Below, piece by piece: positions 8,616 to 17,826 of a stretch of 64,000 nucleotides of DNA. This stretch comes from CAMCTV01 sp964420985 (lineage in GTDB: Bacteria; Bacteroidota; Bacteroidia; Flavobacteriales_D; Sanyastnellaceae): contig CAYQUT010000014.1 in assembly GCA_964420985.1 (NCBI GenBank), positions 3,412 to 67,411 on the forward strand. The letters run 5' to 3'. The notes under the pieces were generated by a model. The model had not been told where the DNA came from. It ran no database searches and worked only from the letters and a program-made list of their open reading frames with translations. The translations under genes were made by a program, and so were the position numbers. The stretch's first letter is position 1. Each line of letters begins with the position of its first letter.

Positions 8616-10691
8616 ATGAAAAAATATATAACTTCCTTTTTCGCATTGGCCATCGCTTTTGCGGGAATGACTCAAAAAGTTGACCGCAGCAAAGCGCCCG
8701 CTGCAGGTCCGGCGCCGAAAATTCAAATTGGTTCTTACCAAACTTTCTCTTTGGACAATGGCCTAAAAGTTATCGTGGTTGAAAATCACAAATTGCCCAA
8801 TGTTTCCTACTCGCTCCAATTGGAAATTGATCCCATCAAAGAAGGTGACAAGGCAGGATACGTTTCTTTTGCTGGAGACATGATGTCCAAGGGAACAGCG
8901 AGCCGTTCAAAGGATGAAATCACGTCCTCTATTGACTTCATTGGTGCGCAATTCTCCAGTGGTTCAGACGGAATTTTTGGAGCTTGTTTGACCAAGCACA
9001 GCGAAAAAATGTTGGAGATTTTCTCTGATGTGTTGCTGCATCCTTCTTTCCCAGAATCAGAGTTGGAAAAAGCCAAAAAGAAAACCATTAGTGGTTTGAT
9101 ATCAGAAAAAACCGATCCCAATTCTATTTCCTCAAAAATTGGAAACATGGTTACTTATGGCAAGAACCATCCCTACGGTGAGCAGATGACCGAAGAAACA
9201 GTCAAGAATATTTCCAGAGAGGATATTGTTAACTATTACAACAGCTATTTCAAACCCAACGTCGCTTATTTGATTATAGTAGGTGACATCACGTTGGAAA
9301 CAGCTCAGGTTCAAGCCAACAAATATTTTTCTTCATGGACCCGTGGGGATGTGCCCAAATTAAAATTCCGTGCACCCAAAGTACCTGCAGGAAATGAAGT
9401 GGTTTTTGTTCCGATGCCGGGCGCTGTTCAATCCGTCATTAATATCACTTACCCCATTGATTTGGTTCCTACCACACAAGATGCTTTGGTGGCATCTGTG
9501 CTCAATAATATCTTGGGCGGTAGCGGATTTCAAACGCGCTTGATGCAGAATTTAAGAGAAGACAAAGCCTATACCTACGGTGCTTATTCAGATATCGCGG
9601 CTGATGATTATGTCGGTAATTTCAATGCAGGTGCAAGTGTCAGAAATGAAGTAACTGATAGCTCCATCACTCAATTCATGTTCGAAATTTCTCGATTAAC
9701 AACCGAGGCGGTGGATGACAAAACGCTTCAAATTGTCAAGAACATCATGACAGGACAATTTGCACGTTCATTAGAAAGACCACAAACGGTGGCCCGCTTT
9801 GCCAAGAACATTGACAAATATGGCTTACCCAAAAATTTCTACGAAACATATCTAGAGCGTTTGAATGCGGTCACCGCACAAGACATCTTGGCCCTTGCCA
9901 AGCGCGTTTTACTTCCCAACAATGCTTACATCACCGTGGTGGGAAACAAAGAAATTGAAACCAAAATTGCTGCTTTTGATGCCGATGGGAAAATATTAAA
10001 GTTCAATCCTGATGGAAGCACATTTGTAGATATGCGTCCGGCTCCTGCTGATGTGACCACTCAAGTTGTATTCAATAATTATATCCAAGCCATGGGAGGT
10101 AAAGATAAAATTGCCAAAATCAAATCATTTGAACAAAAAGGGAAATTTGATGTGGGCATGGCCAAATTGGACATGCAAAGTGTATGCATCGCCAATACTG
10201 CCTTGCGCTTGGTAGTATCCATGAACGGCAATGCCATGATGACCCAAACATGGGACGGTACCAAAATGCAAATTAGCCAAATGGGACAGAGCATGGAGGG
10301 TGGTGCGGATGAAATTCTTCAAGCCAAAATTCAAAGTGATTTATTGGCAGAATTGCATTACGCCGACTTTGGCATTCAATCACAACTCAAAGGGATAGAA
10401 GTGGTCAATGGTTCTGACATGTATGTTGTAGAGAACACCTACAGCAGTGGTCTGGTATCAACTGACTATTTTGATGCCAAATCAGGTTTAAGAATGAAAA
10501 CCATTACCGTTCAAAAAGTTGGTGAAACTACTCAGACATCAGAGACAACCATCGTCTCCTATGGAGCCACTGCAGATGGAGTTAAGTACCCCAGCGTGGT
10601 GAAACAAAATGCAGGTGGACAAGTGGTGGAAATCACGATCAACGAATTCAACGTGAATCCAAAAGTGAAGAAAAAAGATTTCAAAATTTAA
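8616..10691 (+). CDS. M16 family peptidase-like partner subunit with C-terminal extension
   Basis: A 691-residue protein with a signal peptide and two M16-type domains (about residues 40-460). At the position of the zinc motif it reads FAGDMMSKGT, with no His-x-x-Glu-His, so it should be catalytically inactive. It retains FQTRLMQNLREDKAYTYGAY, a conserved M16 segment that helps form the active site of a partner. Residues about 480-691 form an extra beta-rich domain (YIQAMGGKDKIAKIKSFEQK onward) resembling outer-membrane lipoprotein-carrier-like folds. It begins 19 bp after the active subunit's stop and is followed by a strong terminator, so the two genes form one operon. Inferred: obligate heterodimer. 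Confidence 0.88.
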   Translation: MKKYITSFFALAIAFAGMTQKVDRSKAPAAGPAPKIQIGSYQTFSLDNGLKVIVVENHKLPNVSYSLQLEIDPIKEGDKAGYVSFAGDMMSKGTASRSKDEITSSIDFIGAQFSSGSDGIFGACLTKHSEKMLEIFSDVLLHPSFPESELEKAKKKTISGLISEKTDPNSISSKIGNMVTYGKNHPYGEQMTEETVKNISREDIVNYYNSYFKPNVAYLIIVGDITLETAQVQANKYFSSWTRGDVPKLKFRAPKVPAGNEVVFVPMPGAVQSVINITYPIDLVPTTQDALVASVLNNILGGSGFQTRLMQNLREDKAYTYGAYSDIAADDYVGNFNAGASVRNEVTDSSITQFMFEISRLTTEAVDDKTLQIVKNIMTGQFARSLERPQTVARFAKNIDKYGLPKNFYETYLERLNAVTAQDILALAKRVLLPNNAYITVVGNKEIETKIAAFDADGKILKFNPDGSTFVDMRPAPADVTTQVVFNNYIQAMGGKDKIAKIKSFEQKGKFDVGMAKLDMQSVCIANTALRLVVSMNGNAMMTQTWDGTKMQISQMGQSMEGGADEILQAKIQSDLLAELHYADFGIQSQLKGIEVVNGSDMYVVENTYSSGLVSTDYFDAKSGLRMKTITVQKVGETTQTSETTIVSYGATADGVKYPSVVKQNAGGQVVEITINEFNVNPKVKKKDFKI

Positions 10692-10714
10692 GGTATTCCC
10701 AATCAGGGTGTCAA

Positions 10715-10751
10715 TAAAAAAGGTCGGACTGTTGTTCCGGCCTTTTTTTTT
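10715..10751 (+). terminator. Rho-independent terminator after M16 operon
   Basis: The A-rich arm ending AAGGTCGG pairs with CCGGCCTT across a short loop and is followed by a run of at least eight T. It ends the M16 operon 60 bp after the stop. Confidence 0.85.
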
Positions 10752-10768
10752 CCTTATACCTTCACCTC

Positions 10769-11455
10769 ATGAGCATGAATCAAGCATTGGTTGATATTAG
10801 CAACGGTAATATTTACCACGATAAAATATCCGTTTTATCTCAATTGAATTTTCAAATGAACCCCGGAGAATTTGTTTATTTGATTGGAAAAAGTGGAAGC
10901 GGGAAAAGTAGTTTCATGAAAACTTTATATGCCGATCATGACATTCAAGCCGACCAAGCCCATTGTTGCGGTTACGACTTAAAAAACATCAAACAAAAGG
11001 ACATTCCCTTTTTGAGAAGAAAAATAGGCATCGTATTTCAAGAGTTCGAATTGTTGCATGATCGCACTGTCAATGAGAACCTAGAGTTTGTGCTGCAAGC
11101 AACAGGTTGGAAAGATGCCAACGCCATCGCAAGCCGCATTGAATCATCTTTGGACAGCGTCGGATTGCACAACAAAGGGCTACAAAAGCCTCATCAATTG
11201 AGTGGAGGAGAAAGACAGCGCGTCGCCATTGCGAGGGCACTATTAAATACGCCTATGCTCATCATTGCTGATGAACCCACTGGTAATTTGGACCCCCAAA
11301 TGAGCCTTGAAATCACTGAACTTCTCTATCAAATCTCTCTTTCAGGAACGGCAGTCCTTATGGCCTCACACGACTACATTGCCATGCAACAATTCAAAGG
11401 CAAAGTTTGGGTTTGTGAAGAAGGTAGAATTCAAGCAGCAACAACCAAAGCATGA
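10769..11455 (+). CDS. ftsE: Cell-division ABC transporter ATPase FtsE
   Basis: A 228-residue ABC ATPase. Walker A is GKSGSGKS (residues 40-47), the signature LSGGERQRVAIARAL, Walker B LIIADEPTGNLD, and the switch His lies in ASHDY. Length and the FtsE-like EPTGNLD/QEFELL features fit FtsE, which with FtsX transmits the division signal to periplasmic wall hydrolases. No ftsX is adjacent, although the two are often paired in other phyla. A lipoprotein-export-type ATPase (LolD family) is the main alternative. The stop overlaps the next gene's ATG (ATGA), so it is coupled to a glycosyltransferase. Confidence 0.8.
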   Translation: MSMNQALVDISNGNIYHDKISVLSQLNFQMNPGEFVYLIGKSGSGKSSFMKTLYADHDIQADQAHCCGYDLKNIKQKDIPFLRRKIGIVFQEFELLHDRTVNENLEFVLQATGWKDANAIASRIESSLDSVGLHNKGLQKPHQLSGGERQRVAIARALLNTPMLIIADEPTGNLDPQMSLEITELLYQISLSGTAVLMASHDYIAMQQFKGKVWVCEEGRIQAATTKA

Positions 11456-12198
11456 CCTGGGTAAGCGTTGTCATTCCTAGTTTCAACGCAGGTGAAGACC
11501 TCAGAAAGGCCATCCTCTCTGTTCTGCACCAATCCCATCCCCAAATTGAATTAATTGTTCAGGATGCAGTAAGCACAGACCCCATCACGATATCTATTCT
11601 AAAAGAATTTGAGCATGACTGCACCATCGTTGTAGAAAAAGACAACGGTATTTTTGACGCCTTTCAAAAAGGGATTAACAAAGCCAAAGGCGAATGGATA
11701 TACTTAATGGGGGCCGATGATCAGTTGGCTTCTGAGGATATTATTCAAAATTTGATTCGATACGATTTCATGAATCAATATGACTTAATTATCGGAAGCA
11801 TTGAAAATACCCACTCCATTAGTCAGTGGATACCCAACACTTTTCAAGGTTCATTCAACCGAAAACTGTATTGGAGAAACACCGTACACCAACAGGGCTG
11901 TCTGTACCGCAAAAAAGTTTTTTCTGATTATCCACTGACCAGCCAGTATAAAATTTTAGGAGATTACCAGCTGCATCTTCAATTGTACCAAGGGGGCTCC
12001 AAAGCGCTTTCAGTGCCCATAACATTTGCTATTTGTAAAGCGGATGGACTCTCAAAACAATTCACATGGCATTTGTACAAAGAAGAGATTGAAATAAAAA
12101 TGAAGCTCTTGCCGTTTCCTTTAAATATTTTTTTGTCTCTCCTTTCAGTCACCAAATATTTGCTGAAAAGTTGCTGGCCAAGAACTAAAGGAGAATAG
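11452..12198 (+). CDS. Glycosyltransferase family 2
   Basis: A 248-residue GT-A fold enzyme with the N-terminal VSVVIPSFNAGEDL strand-loop, the Q-D-A nucleotide-binding segment (IVQDAVSTD), and the metal site GADDQ in place of the usual DxD, near residue 88. It transfers an activated sugar onto an acceptor, probably in surface polysaccharide or lipopolysaccharide synthesis. It is coupled to ftsE by an ATGA overlap. Its 3' end overlaps the convergent glycosyltransferase gene by 14 bp. Donor and acceptor are unknown. Confidence 0.85.
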   Translation: MTWVSVVIPSFNAGEDLRKAILSVLHQSHPQIELIVQDAVSTDPITISILKEFEHDCTIVVEKDNGIFDAFQKGINKAKGEWIYLMGADDQLASEDIIQNLIRYDFMNQYDLIIGSIENTHSISQWIPNTFQGSFNRKLYWRNTVHQQGCLYRKKVFSDYPLTSQYKILGDYQLHLQLYQGGSKALSVPITFAICKADGLSKQFTWHLYKEEIEIKMKLLPFPLNIFLSLLSVTKYLLKSCWPRTKGE

Positions 12199-13282
12199 CA
12201 TGCAGTGCTTCCCATTCCAATTGGGCATTATTCTCTTGAAAAAAAGAATCACGCGCCGCAGTGTATACCGCTTCTTGAGCTGGATTCCCTTTCAGATAAT
12301 GTACAATACGATTTGTCAGCGCATCTGTATCCAAAGAGCCAACTATTTGCCCAAGAGGATATATGTCTAAAATACGTTTGACTTCAGGATTTCCCAGCGT
12401 AATAAAAGGCAGGCCCATCCGAGCGTAATCAAAAATTTTGTTGGGCAATGCATTGGTGAAACTGCCGCTAACAGGTTTTTCTAGGGCTATACCTAAATCC
12501 GCGTGTTTCAATAATCCCAGAATTTTGGGATATTCCATGGGACCTGTGAAGAAAACTCTCTCTGCTATGTTCAAAGCAGAAACTTTGTCTTTTAACACAC
12601 TCTCTTGTTCTCCATATCCAATCAAAACCAATATTGAATCCGGAAGGGAGGGCATGGCCTCAATGAGCTCTTCCAGTCCGCGATGAGGATTAAACACTCC
12701 ATGGTAAATTAAAACGTGACGGCCCTCCCAAAACTGAGGCTTCTCCATTCGTTCAGGCTCAACAGACAAATCTGGTAAATTTCGAATCAACTCAAATGGT
12801 TGGGAATAGCTGGCCTTATAAAATTCCTGAATTCCACTGGATACAGTAAAACAATGATCAGCACGGGGAATACAAAATTGCTCCAACCTCAGCCAAAGAT
12901 TCCGTTTAAAGGGATGATTCATCAGTCCGACAGACTCCGTAAAACATTCGTGAGCGTCATAGACTATCTTCCATTTCTTCAATCGTTTTAACGCAACAGC
13001 AGGCCACAAAGTATCCAAGTCATTGCACCAAACAAAAGTGGTGCGTTGAAACAACAAATAAAAAAAAAGTCGAAACTGAATCCATGCGTAAAAGAGAACG
13101 CCTTGTTGAAAGGGGTTTGAAAATCGGATGGAGACAAAGTCAAATGAAACAGGGCCACTTTTTCTTTTCGAGAATCCAATGAGTGTCACTGAATAGCCTT
13201 GATTTTGCCACCATGTGCACGTCTTGGCCACTCTTTGATCGTAGCATAAATCATTACTGACCAGAACGATTATTCTCTTCAC
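12185..13282 (-). CDS. Glycosyltransferase, GT-B fold (family 4-like)
   Basis: A 365-residue GT-B enzyme. The N-terminal half has a Rossmann-like start (KRIIVLVSNDLCYDQRV) and the C-terminal half contains LIYHGVFNPHRGLEELIEAM, VLIGYGEQ and NKIFDYARMGLPFI, typical of GT4 retaining transferases. The usual E-x7-E is represented around LEKPVSGSFTNALPNKIFDY. The start codon is GTG, overlapping the exonuclease stop as GTGA, so translation is coupled. Predicted cytoplasmic-face enzyme in surface glycan assembly; the sugar cannot be deduced. Confidence 0.82.
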   Translation of the reverse strand: MKRIIVLVSNDLCYDQRVAKTCTWWQNQGYSVTLIGFSKRKSGPVSFDFVSIRFSNPFQQGVLFYAWIQFRLFFYLLFQRTTFVWCNDLDTLWPAVALKRLKKWKIVYDAHECFTESVGLMNHPFKRNLWLRLEQFCIPRADHCFTVSSGIQEFYKASYSQPFELIRNLPDLSVEPERMEKPQFWEGRHVLIYHGVFNPHRGLEELIEAMPSLPDSILVLIGYGEQESVLKDKVSALNIAERVFFTGPMEYPKILGLLKHADLGIALEKPVSGSFTNALPNKIFDYARMGLPFITLGNPEVKRILDIYPLGQIVGSLDTDALTNRIVHYLKGNPAQEAVYTAARDSFFQENNAQLEWEALHAILL

Positions 13283-14097
13283 ATTGATTCCTTGATCTGC
13301 TTGAATACTTGCTTCGTATAACGGGGAAAATCGGCATTCATTAGCCAGCCATAATAGCCTGGTTCTTGGTTAAAAACCTGCGTAACCAATGTTCCTTTGT
13401 GTTTCCCAAAATTAAACACTGGTAAATCATCATCGTTGTATACTACATGTCCAACCAAATCCGCCTTACGGCGTCGTTCACTCAACTTATGGAGCAATTC
13501 CATATCATTTTGAACAGGAAAAACAGTGGGATCACCACCCGGAACTGGAACATGGTTGTACTTCTCAATCATGGCATTTAACACATCCGCTGTGGCCACT
13601 ACATCAGGCATGGCTTCATGTGCATCCTCCAATGATCTATTGCAATAGAAACGCAAAGCAGCCGAAAGGTTGCGCGGTTCCATGAGGTGAAAAAGTACTT
13701 GAACATCAACCAGATTCCTACCCTCCACGCTAAACTCCACCCCGGCTCTTAAAAACTCCTCTGCCAACAATGGTAAATCAAACTTATTGGAATTAAATCC
13801 TGCCAAATCACAATCCATTAAAAATTGAAACAACTTCGAAGCATACTCCGCAAAAGTTGGTGCATCAGCTACATCAACGTCATAGATACCATGGATGATG
13901 GATGCCTCCACAGGAATAGGCATTTCAGGATTAAACAACAACCTACCCTTCCCTTCTGCAGGTAAATAATGAACCTGACCATTTGGCATTACTTTGACGA
14001 CCGCTATTTCAACAATCCGATCTCTTCCAACATCCACGCCTGTGGTTTCAAGGTCAAAAAAAGCCAATGGCTTCTTTAAATTAAATTGATATTTCAT
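13279..14097 (-). CDS. DnaQ-like 3'-5' exonuclease (DEDDh)
   Basis: A 272-residue exonuclease with motif I FDLETTG (D15, E17), motif II around DLAGFNSNKFDLPLL, and motif III in the AHEAMPDVVATADVL segment, which is the DEDDh set without a polymerase module. The C-terminal 60 residues (FNFGKHKGTLVTQVFNQEPG) form a small added domain seen in Bacteroidota homologues. It probably acts in DNA or RNA 3'-end trimming or proofreading. The ATG lies 11 nt after the stem of a hairpin with a U-tract (14101-14129), so read-through or an internal promoter must supply its mRNA. Confidence 0.88.
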   Translation of the reverse strand: MKYQFNLKKPLAFFDLETTGVDVGRDRIVEIAVVKVMPNGQVHYLPAEGKGRLLFNPEMPIPVEASIIHGIYDVDVADAPTFAEYASKLFQFLMDCDLAGFNSNKFDLPLLAEEFLRAGVEFSVEGRNLVDVQVLFHLMEPRNLSAALRFYCNRSLEDAHEAMPDVVATADVLNAMIEKYNHVPVPGGDPTVFPVQNDMELLHKLSERRRKADLVGHVVYNDDDLPVFNFGKHKGTLVTQVFNQEPGYYGWLMNADFPRYTKQVFKQIKESM

Positions 14098-14100
14098 CTT

Positions 14101-14129
14101 AAAAAAAACAACCCCCTACATGGGGGTTG
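14101..14129 (-). terminator. Hairpin with U-tract between envelope gene and exonuclease
   Basis: Perfect 8-bp stem (CAACCCCC / GGGGGTTG) with a 5-nt loop, followed in the minus-strand direction by eight T. It sits 22 bp after the stop of the PD40/OmpA gene and 11 nt before the exonuclease ATG. Confidence 0.85.
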
Positions 14130-14150
14130 CCATATTGTTTTAACCATTCA

Positions 14151-16352
14151 TTATCCTTCTGCAGAAAGCTCCACATATTGATAGCGTTCATATATGTCCT
14201 TATTCTCTTTCGCATCGTTCTCGTACTCCTTACCATTCACACCTGAATCAACCTTTCTAAACTTGTAGTGAAGACCTTCCTCATATCCCATTCGTTGAAG
14301 CTCTTTACGAATGACAATCATCGCATCATCGGCGCGCTGTTTGGACAATTCGTCATTGGATTTCTTATTGGATCTGGGCACCTTTGAAGAGCTCGCATAA
14401 ACGTCTATTTCAGTAATTCCCCTTTTCTCAATTAGCACAGCAACTTCTTCGACGAACAAGCCCATGTCTTCCAATTTCACCCTGAACACTCCGTAAGTGA
14501 AATAGTATTTGGTGGGACTAATTTTCTCTGTTTCACCAGCCGGCTTCTCCTTGACAGGTTTGGCTTTTTTGGGATTGAATTTCATGTTGGCCAACTCCTC
14601 TTTTTCTTTGGCTGCTAATTCATCTGCCTTAGCTTTTTCCTTTTCAGCCTTTTCCTTTTCTTTCTCCGCTTTCTTCTCTGCTTTGATATCCTTTTTTGAC
14701 TTCTCAGCCGTTAAGTCAACCTTTGGAGGGGGAGGTCTTTTGGTGATGGGGAGAATGTAAGTCTCATGTTCAATCATCATTACAGACTCATCGCAAACAG
14801 CTTCCACCTCGTACTCATTGAGCACTATTTTCTCTAACATCACCTGTACTTTGTATTGAGCACATGGAGGCAATTTCAACTCATAATTACCTGAAGTAGC
14901 GTCCACAGCAGCTTCAACCTTTAGTTCTTCTTCTTTGGCTTTTGCCATCAATTTGATACCTGCCGGTATGGATTTAGACAAGGAAACCAAATTGCCTTTT
15001 AAAACAACGGGGGCTTCATTGGGATCACGAGCCAAAGTAACCTCATAAATATCTTGCAAACCAGATCCACCAATTTTTGAAGAGGTGATAAACCCTTTTC
15101 TAGAAATAGGCACAGCTTGAAAATAATAATCATCATCGGTTGTAGACAATGGGTAACCTACATTGACCGTATTCCCAATATTGCCTTTTGCATCAATCTT
15201 GGCTGAGAAAACATCAAATCCACCCATAGTGTTATGACCTTCAGATGAGAAATACAAGATCTTTCCATTTCCCCCAATTGAAGGAGACACCTCACTGTAT
15301 TTTGTATTGATTAACTCGCCCAAATTCTCTGCCTCACCCCATTCACCATTCTTTTCCAGCTTGGCTCTATAGATATCAAATCCGCCCAAACCATTGGGTC
15401 TATTACTGGTGAAGTAAATGGTTTTACCATCAGGAGAAATGGCCATATCCATTTCTTGAAATTGTGAATTTACTGAAGCGCCTAGCGGAACTGGATCTGT
15501 CCAACGCTCTCCAATGAGCTTACACATATAGAACTCCGCATCATCTCTAGGACCTTTGCTAATGAACAATGTGTGGCCATCAGCCGTAATTCCTGTAACG
15601 CGATCACCCTTATCCGAGTTGATACTTAATAACTCGGCAGGTCCCCATTTACCAGAAGCTCCTCTAAAACTCATGTACAAATCATCCTCAAACTCCATCG
15701 TCTCTGGGTCAACCAACTGCGCATTGCTGCCATCTGCTCGTTCTCTGTTTGAACTAAAATACAAAATACTCATATCCCTGGGCGTCACACCATTGAAGTC
15801 TTTGAATTCAGAATTAACCGCCGTGCCCAAATTATTGATCTTATGATTCTTGGGGGATTTCATTTGCAATTTGGCTTCTTCACATTGCTCCAATTGTCTG
15901 GGCATATCTTGCAGCAATAAATGACCAGGGTTTTTAATCTTGGTTTTCAGTAATTCATAAGACTCAATAGCATCATCAGGCTTTCCATTAAGATGTTGCG
16001 CCTTTGCCAAGTAAGAAAGCGCTTCAATGGGTGCCAATTCTTCATCAGCATCGTATGGGTCATAATTTTTAGAAAACTTACCACTTCCCGTGGCTGTTTC
16101 GAGGTGTTCCAAAGCATCCTTTTTGTCCTTGGTTTCCAAAAGGCACATTCCCAACTTGTAATGATAATTGGCATTGAGCGGTTTCTTGACCAACAATTTC
16201 CTCCACTCAATGACCGCTTGGTCCCAAAGTTTTTCTTCAATGAGCGTATTGGCTTCATCAAAATTTGCAGGTGTTTCGGGTTGAGCAAATACAGGAATAG
16301 CAAAACTCAACAACAAAAACGCACCAACCAAAACTTTCTTGAAAAAATCCAT
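14151..16352 (-). CDS. TPR-PD40-CRD-OmpA envelope protein (PorE-like architecture)
   Basis: A 733-residue protein with a signal peptide (about 1-23, IPVFA-Q). In order: TPR repeats (25-160); a PD40/WD40-like propeller (about 190-430) with units such as SPDGKTIYFTSNRPNGLGG; a carboxypeptidase-regulatory-like beta domain (about 435-510); a Lys/Glu/Ala-rich coiled segment (545-590); and a divergent OmpA-type C-terminal domain. The peptidoglycan-binding pattern N-x2-L-S-x2-R-A is visible as NDELSKQRADDA. This order matches PorE, a T9SS protein that binds peptidoglycan, but lipobox and identity were not established. Probable role: anchoring an outer-membrane machine to the wall. Confidence 0.78.
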   Translation of the reverse strand: MDFFKKVLVGAFLLLSFAIPVFAQPETPANFDEANTLIEEKLWDQAVIEWRKLLVKKPLNANYHYKLGMCLLETKDKKDALEHLETATGSGKFSKNYDPYDADEELAPIEALSYLAKAQHLNGKPDDAIESYELLKTKIKNPGHLLLQDMPRQLEQCEEAKLQMKSPKNHKINNLGTAVNSEFKDFNGVTPRDMSILYFSSNRERADGSNAQLVDPETMEFEDDLYMSFRGASGKWGPAELLSINSDKGDRVTGITADGHTLFISKGPRDDAEFYMCKLIGERWTDPVPLGASVNSQFQEMDMAISPDGKTIYFTSNRPNGLGGFDIYRAKLEKNGEWGEAENLGELINTKYSEVSPSIGGNGKILYFSSEGHNTMGGFDVFSAKIDAKGNIGNTVNVGYPLSTTDDDYYFQAVPISRKGFITSSKIGGSGLQDIYEVTLARDPNEAPVVLKGNLVSLSKSIPAGIKLMAKAKEEELKVEAAVDATSGNYELKLPPCAQYKVQVMLEKIVLNEYEVEAVCDESVMMIEHETYILPITKRPPPPKVDLTAEKSKKDIKAEKKAEKEKEKAEKEKAKADELAAKEKEELANMKFNPKKAKPVKEKPAGETEKISPTKYYFTYGVFRVKLEDMGLFVEEVAVLIEKRGITEIDVYASSSKVPRSNKKSNDELSKQRADDAMIVIRKELQRMGYEEGLHYKFRKVDSGVNGKEYENDAKENKDIYERYQYVELSAEG

Positions 16353-16377
16353 AGAACTGAATTTAAGTTATTTACAA

Positions 16378-17715
16378 TCAAATATCGCGATTAACATCCC
16401 AATTTTCCAAATAATCAGCTACTCGTCTTACAAACATTCCTCCCAAGGCTCCGTCTACAATGCGATGATCATAGCTATGAGAAAGAAACATCATGTGTCT
16501 GATTCCAATAAAATCTCCAGCGGGAGTCTCGATTACAGCTGGTTTTTTACGGATGGCTCCTACCGCTAGAATAGCCACCTGAGGCTGATTGATAATGGGG
16601 GTTCCCATCACATTTCCAAATGAACCAACGTTGGTAAGGGTGTAAGTTCCTCCCTGAATTTCGTCTGGAGTTAACTTGTTATTTCTGGCACGATCGGCCA
16701 GATCATTTACCTTCTTGGCAATGCCCACCAAGTTCAATTGATCGGCATTTTTAATCACGGGGACAATCAAATTGCCCGTTGGTAAGGCGGTTGCCATTCC
16801 AATGTTAATATCGCCCCGAAGAATGATTTTATCTCCATCTACTGATGCATTGACACCTGGAAAATCTTTAATGGCCTTGGCAACAGCCTCAATGAAAATG
16901 GGTGTAAAAGTCAACTTTGTCTTTTCCTTTTGCTCAAAGCTCTTTTTGACCCGATCTCTCCAAACTACAACATTGGTCAAATCGGCCTCCACGTAACTTG
17001 TCACGTGTGGAGATGTTTGCTTGCTCATCACCATGTGGTCCGCAATCAACTTGCGCATGCGGTCCATCTGCACAATCTCGTCATTGCCATTGACAGAAAT
17101 AGCCGCCTTTGCTTTGGGTGCTTCTTTGGCGGCAGGAGCAGTTGCTGCAGCTGTTACCGATGATGATGACTCAGCTACCGCTGGTGCGGCAATAGTTGCT
17201 TGCGCTTTGCCACGATTGGCAATATAATTTTTTAAATCTTCTTTTGTTACTCTTCCACCCTGACCGGAACCTGGAACAGTATCCAACTCGGCTTGTCCGA
17301 TGCCCTCTGCCTTGGCCATGTTCTTGACCAATGGGGAATAAAAACGATCACCTGAGACAATTGGTGCAGAAGTGGATGCTGATGATGATGGGACCAATGG
17401 AATATCCGCCATTTTCTCTTCAACAGCGATTGGAGCCGCCGCTGCAGGGGCGGGGGCAATAACCACGTCTCCTGCACCGGTTTGAATAATGGCAATGGGC
17501 TGACCTACTTGAACGACATCACCCTCTTTGACCAAACATTTGATCAGCGTACCATCCTCTGGGGCGGGGACTTCACTGTCTACTTTATCTGTTGCAATTT
17601 CAATGATAGGCTCGTCGGCCTTAACGACCTCACCTTCATTCTTAACCCACTTGATGATGGTTGCTTCCGCAACACTCTCTCCCATTTTGGGAAGCAATAA
17701 TTCTATCTGTGCCAT
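16378..17715 (-). CDS. 2-oxo acid dehydrogenase E2, dihydrolipoyl acyltransferase
   Basis: A 445-residue E2. The lipoyl domain (1-78) has Lys44 in TDKVDS, the lipoylation site. An Ala/Pro/Ser-rich linker follows, then the E1/E3-binding domain (about 125-165, YSPLVKNMAKAEGIG), a second Ala-rich linker, and the acyltransferase core (about 215-445) with the catalytic DHRIVDGA (His near 417). It transfers acyl groups from the E1-bound intermediate to CoA. Sequence and linker style suggest the branched-chain or general 2-oxo acid group rather than SucB. The likely E1 partner in this window is the fused alpha-beta protein at 54259-56622; no E1 or E3 gene is adjacent. Confidence 0.88.
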   Translation of the reverse strand: MAQIELLLPKMGESVAEATIIKWVKNEGEVVKADEPIIEIATDKVDSEVPAPEDGTLIKCLVKEGDVVQVGQPIAIIQTGAGDVVIAPAPAAAAPIAVEEKMADIPLVPSSSASTSAPIVSGDRFYSPLVKNMAKAEGIGQAELDTVPGSGQGGRVTKEDLKNYIANRGKAQATIAAPAVAESSSSVTAAATAPAAKEAPKAKAAISVNGNDEIVQMDRMRKLIADHMVMSKQTSPHVTSYVEADLTNVVVWRDRVKKSFEQKEKTKLTFTPIFIEAVAKAIKDFPGVNASVDGDKIILRGDINIGMATALPTGNLIVPVIKNADQLNLVGIAKKVNDLADRARNNKLTPDEIQGGTYTLTNVGSFGNVMGTPIINQPQVAILAVGAIRKKPAVIETPAGDFIGIRHMMFLSHSYDHRIVDGALGGMFVRRVADYLENWDVNRDI

Positions 17716-17725
17716 AAGTTGACAG

Positions 17726-17733
17726 CAAAAATA
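17726..17733 (-). promoter_or_regulatory. -7 box upstream of the E2 gene
   Basis: TATTTTTG on the minus strand, 10 bp before the E2 start codon, matches the TAnnTTTG -7 box. No clear -33 TTG was found at the usual spacing. Confidence 0.4.
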
Positions 17734-17826
17734 AGCAAAATCAGGGCCTTTTATGTGAATAAATACAAGCGCAACACTTACCCAAAAGGGAATAAACTCC
17801 AGCGTTGAAAATCCATCAAAAAACGT

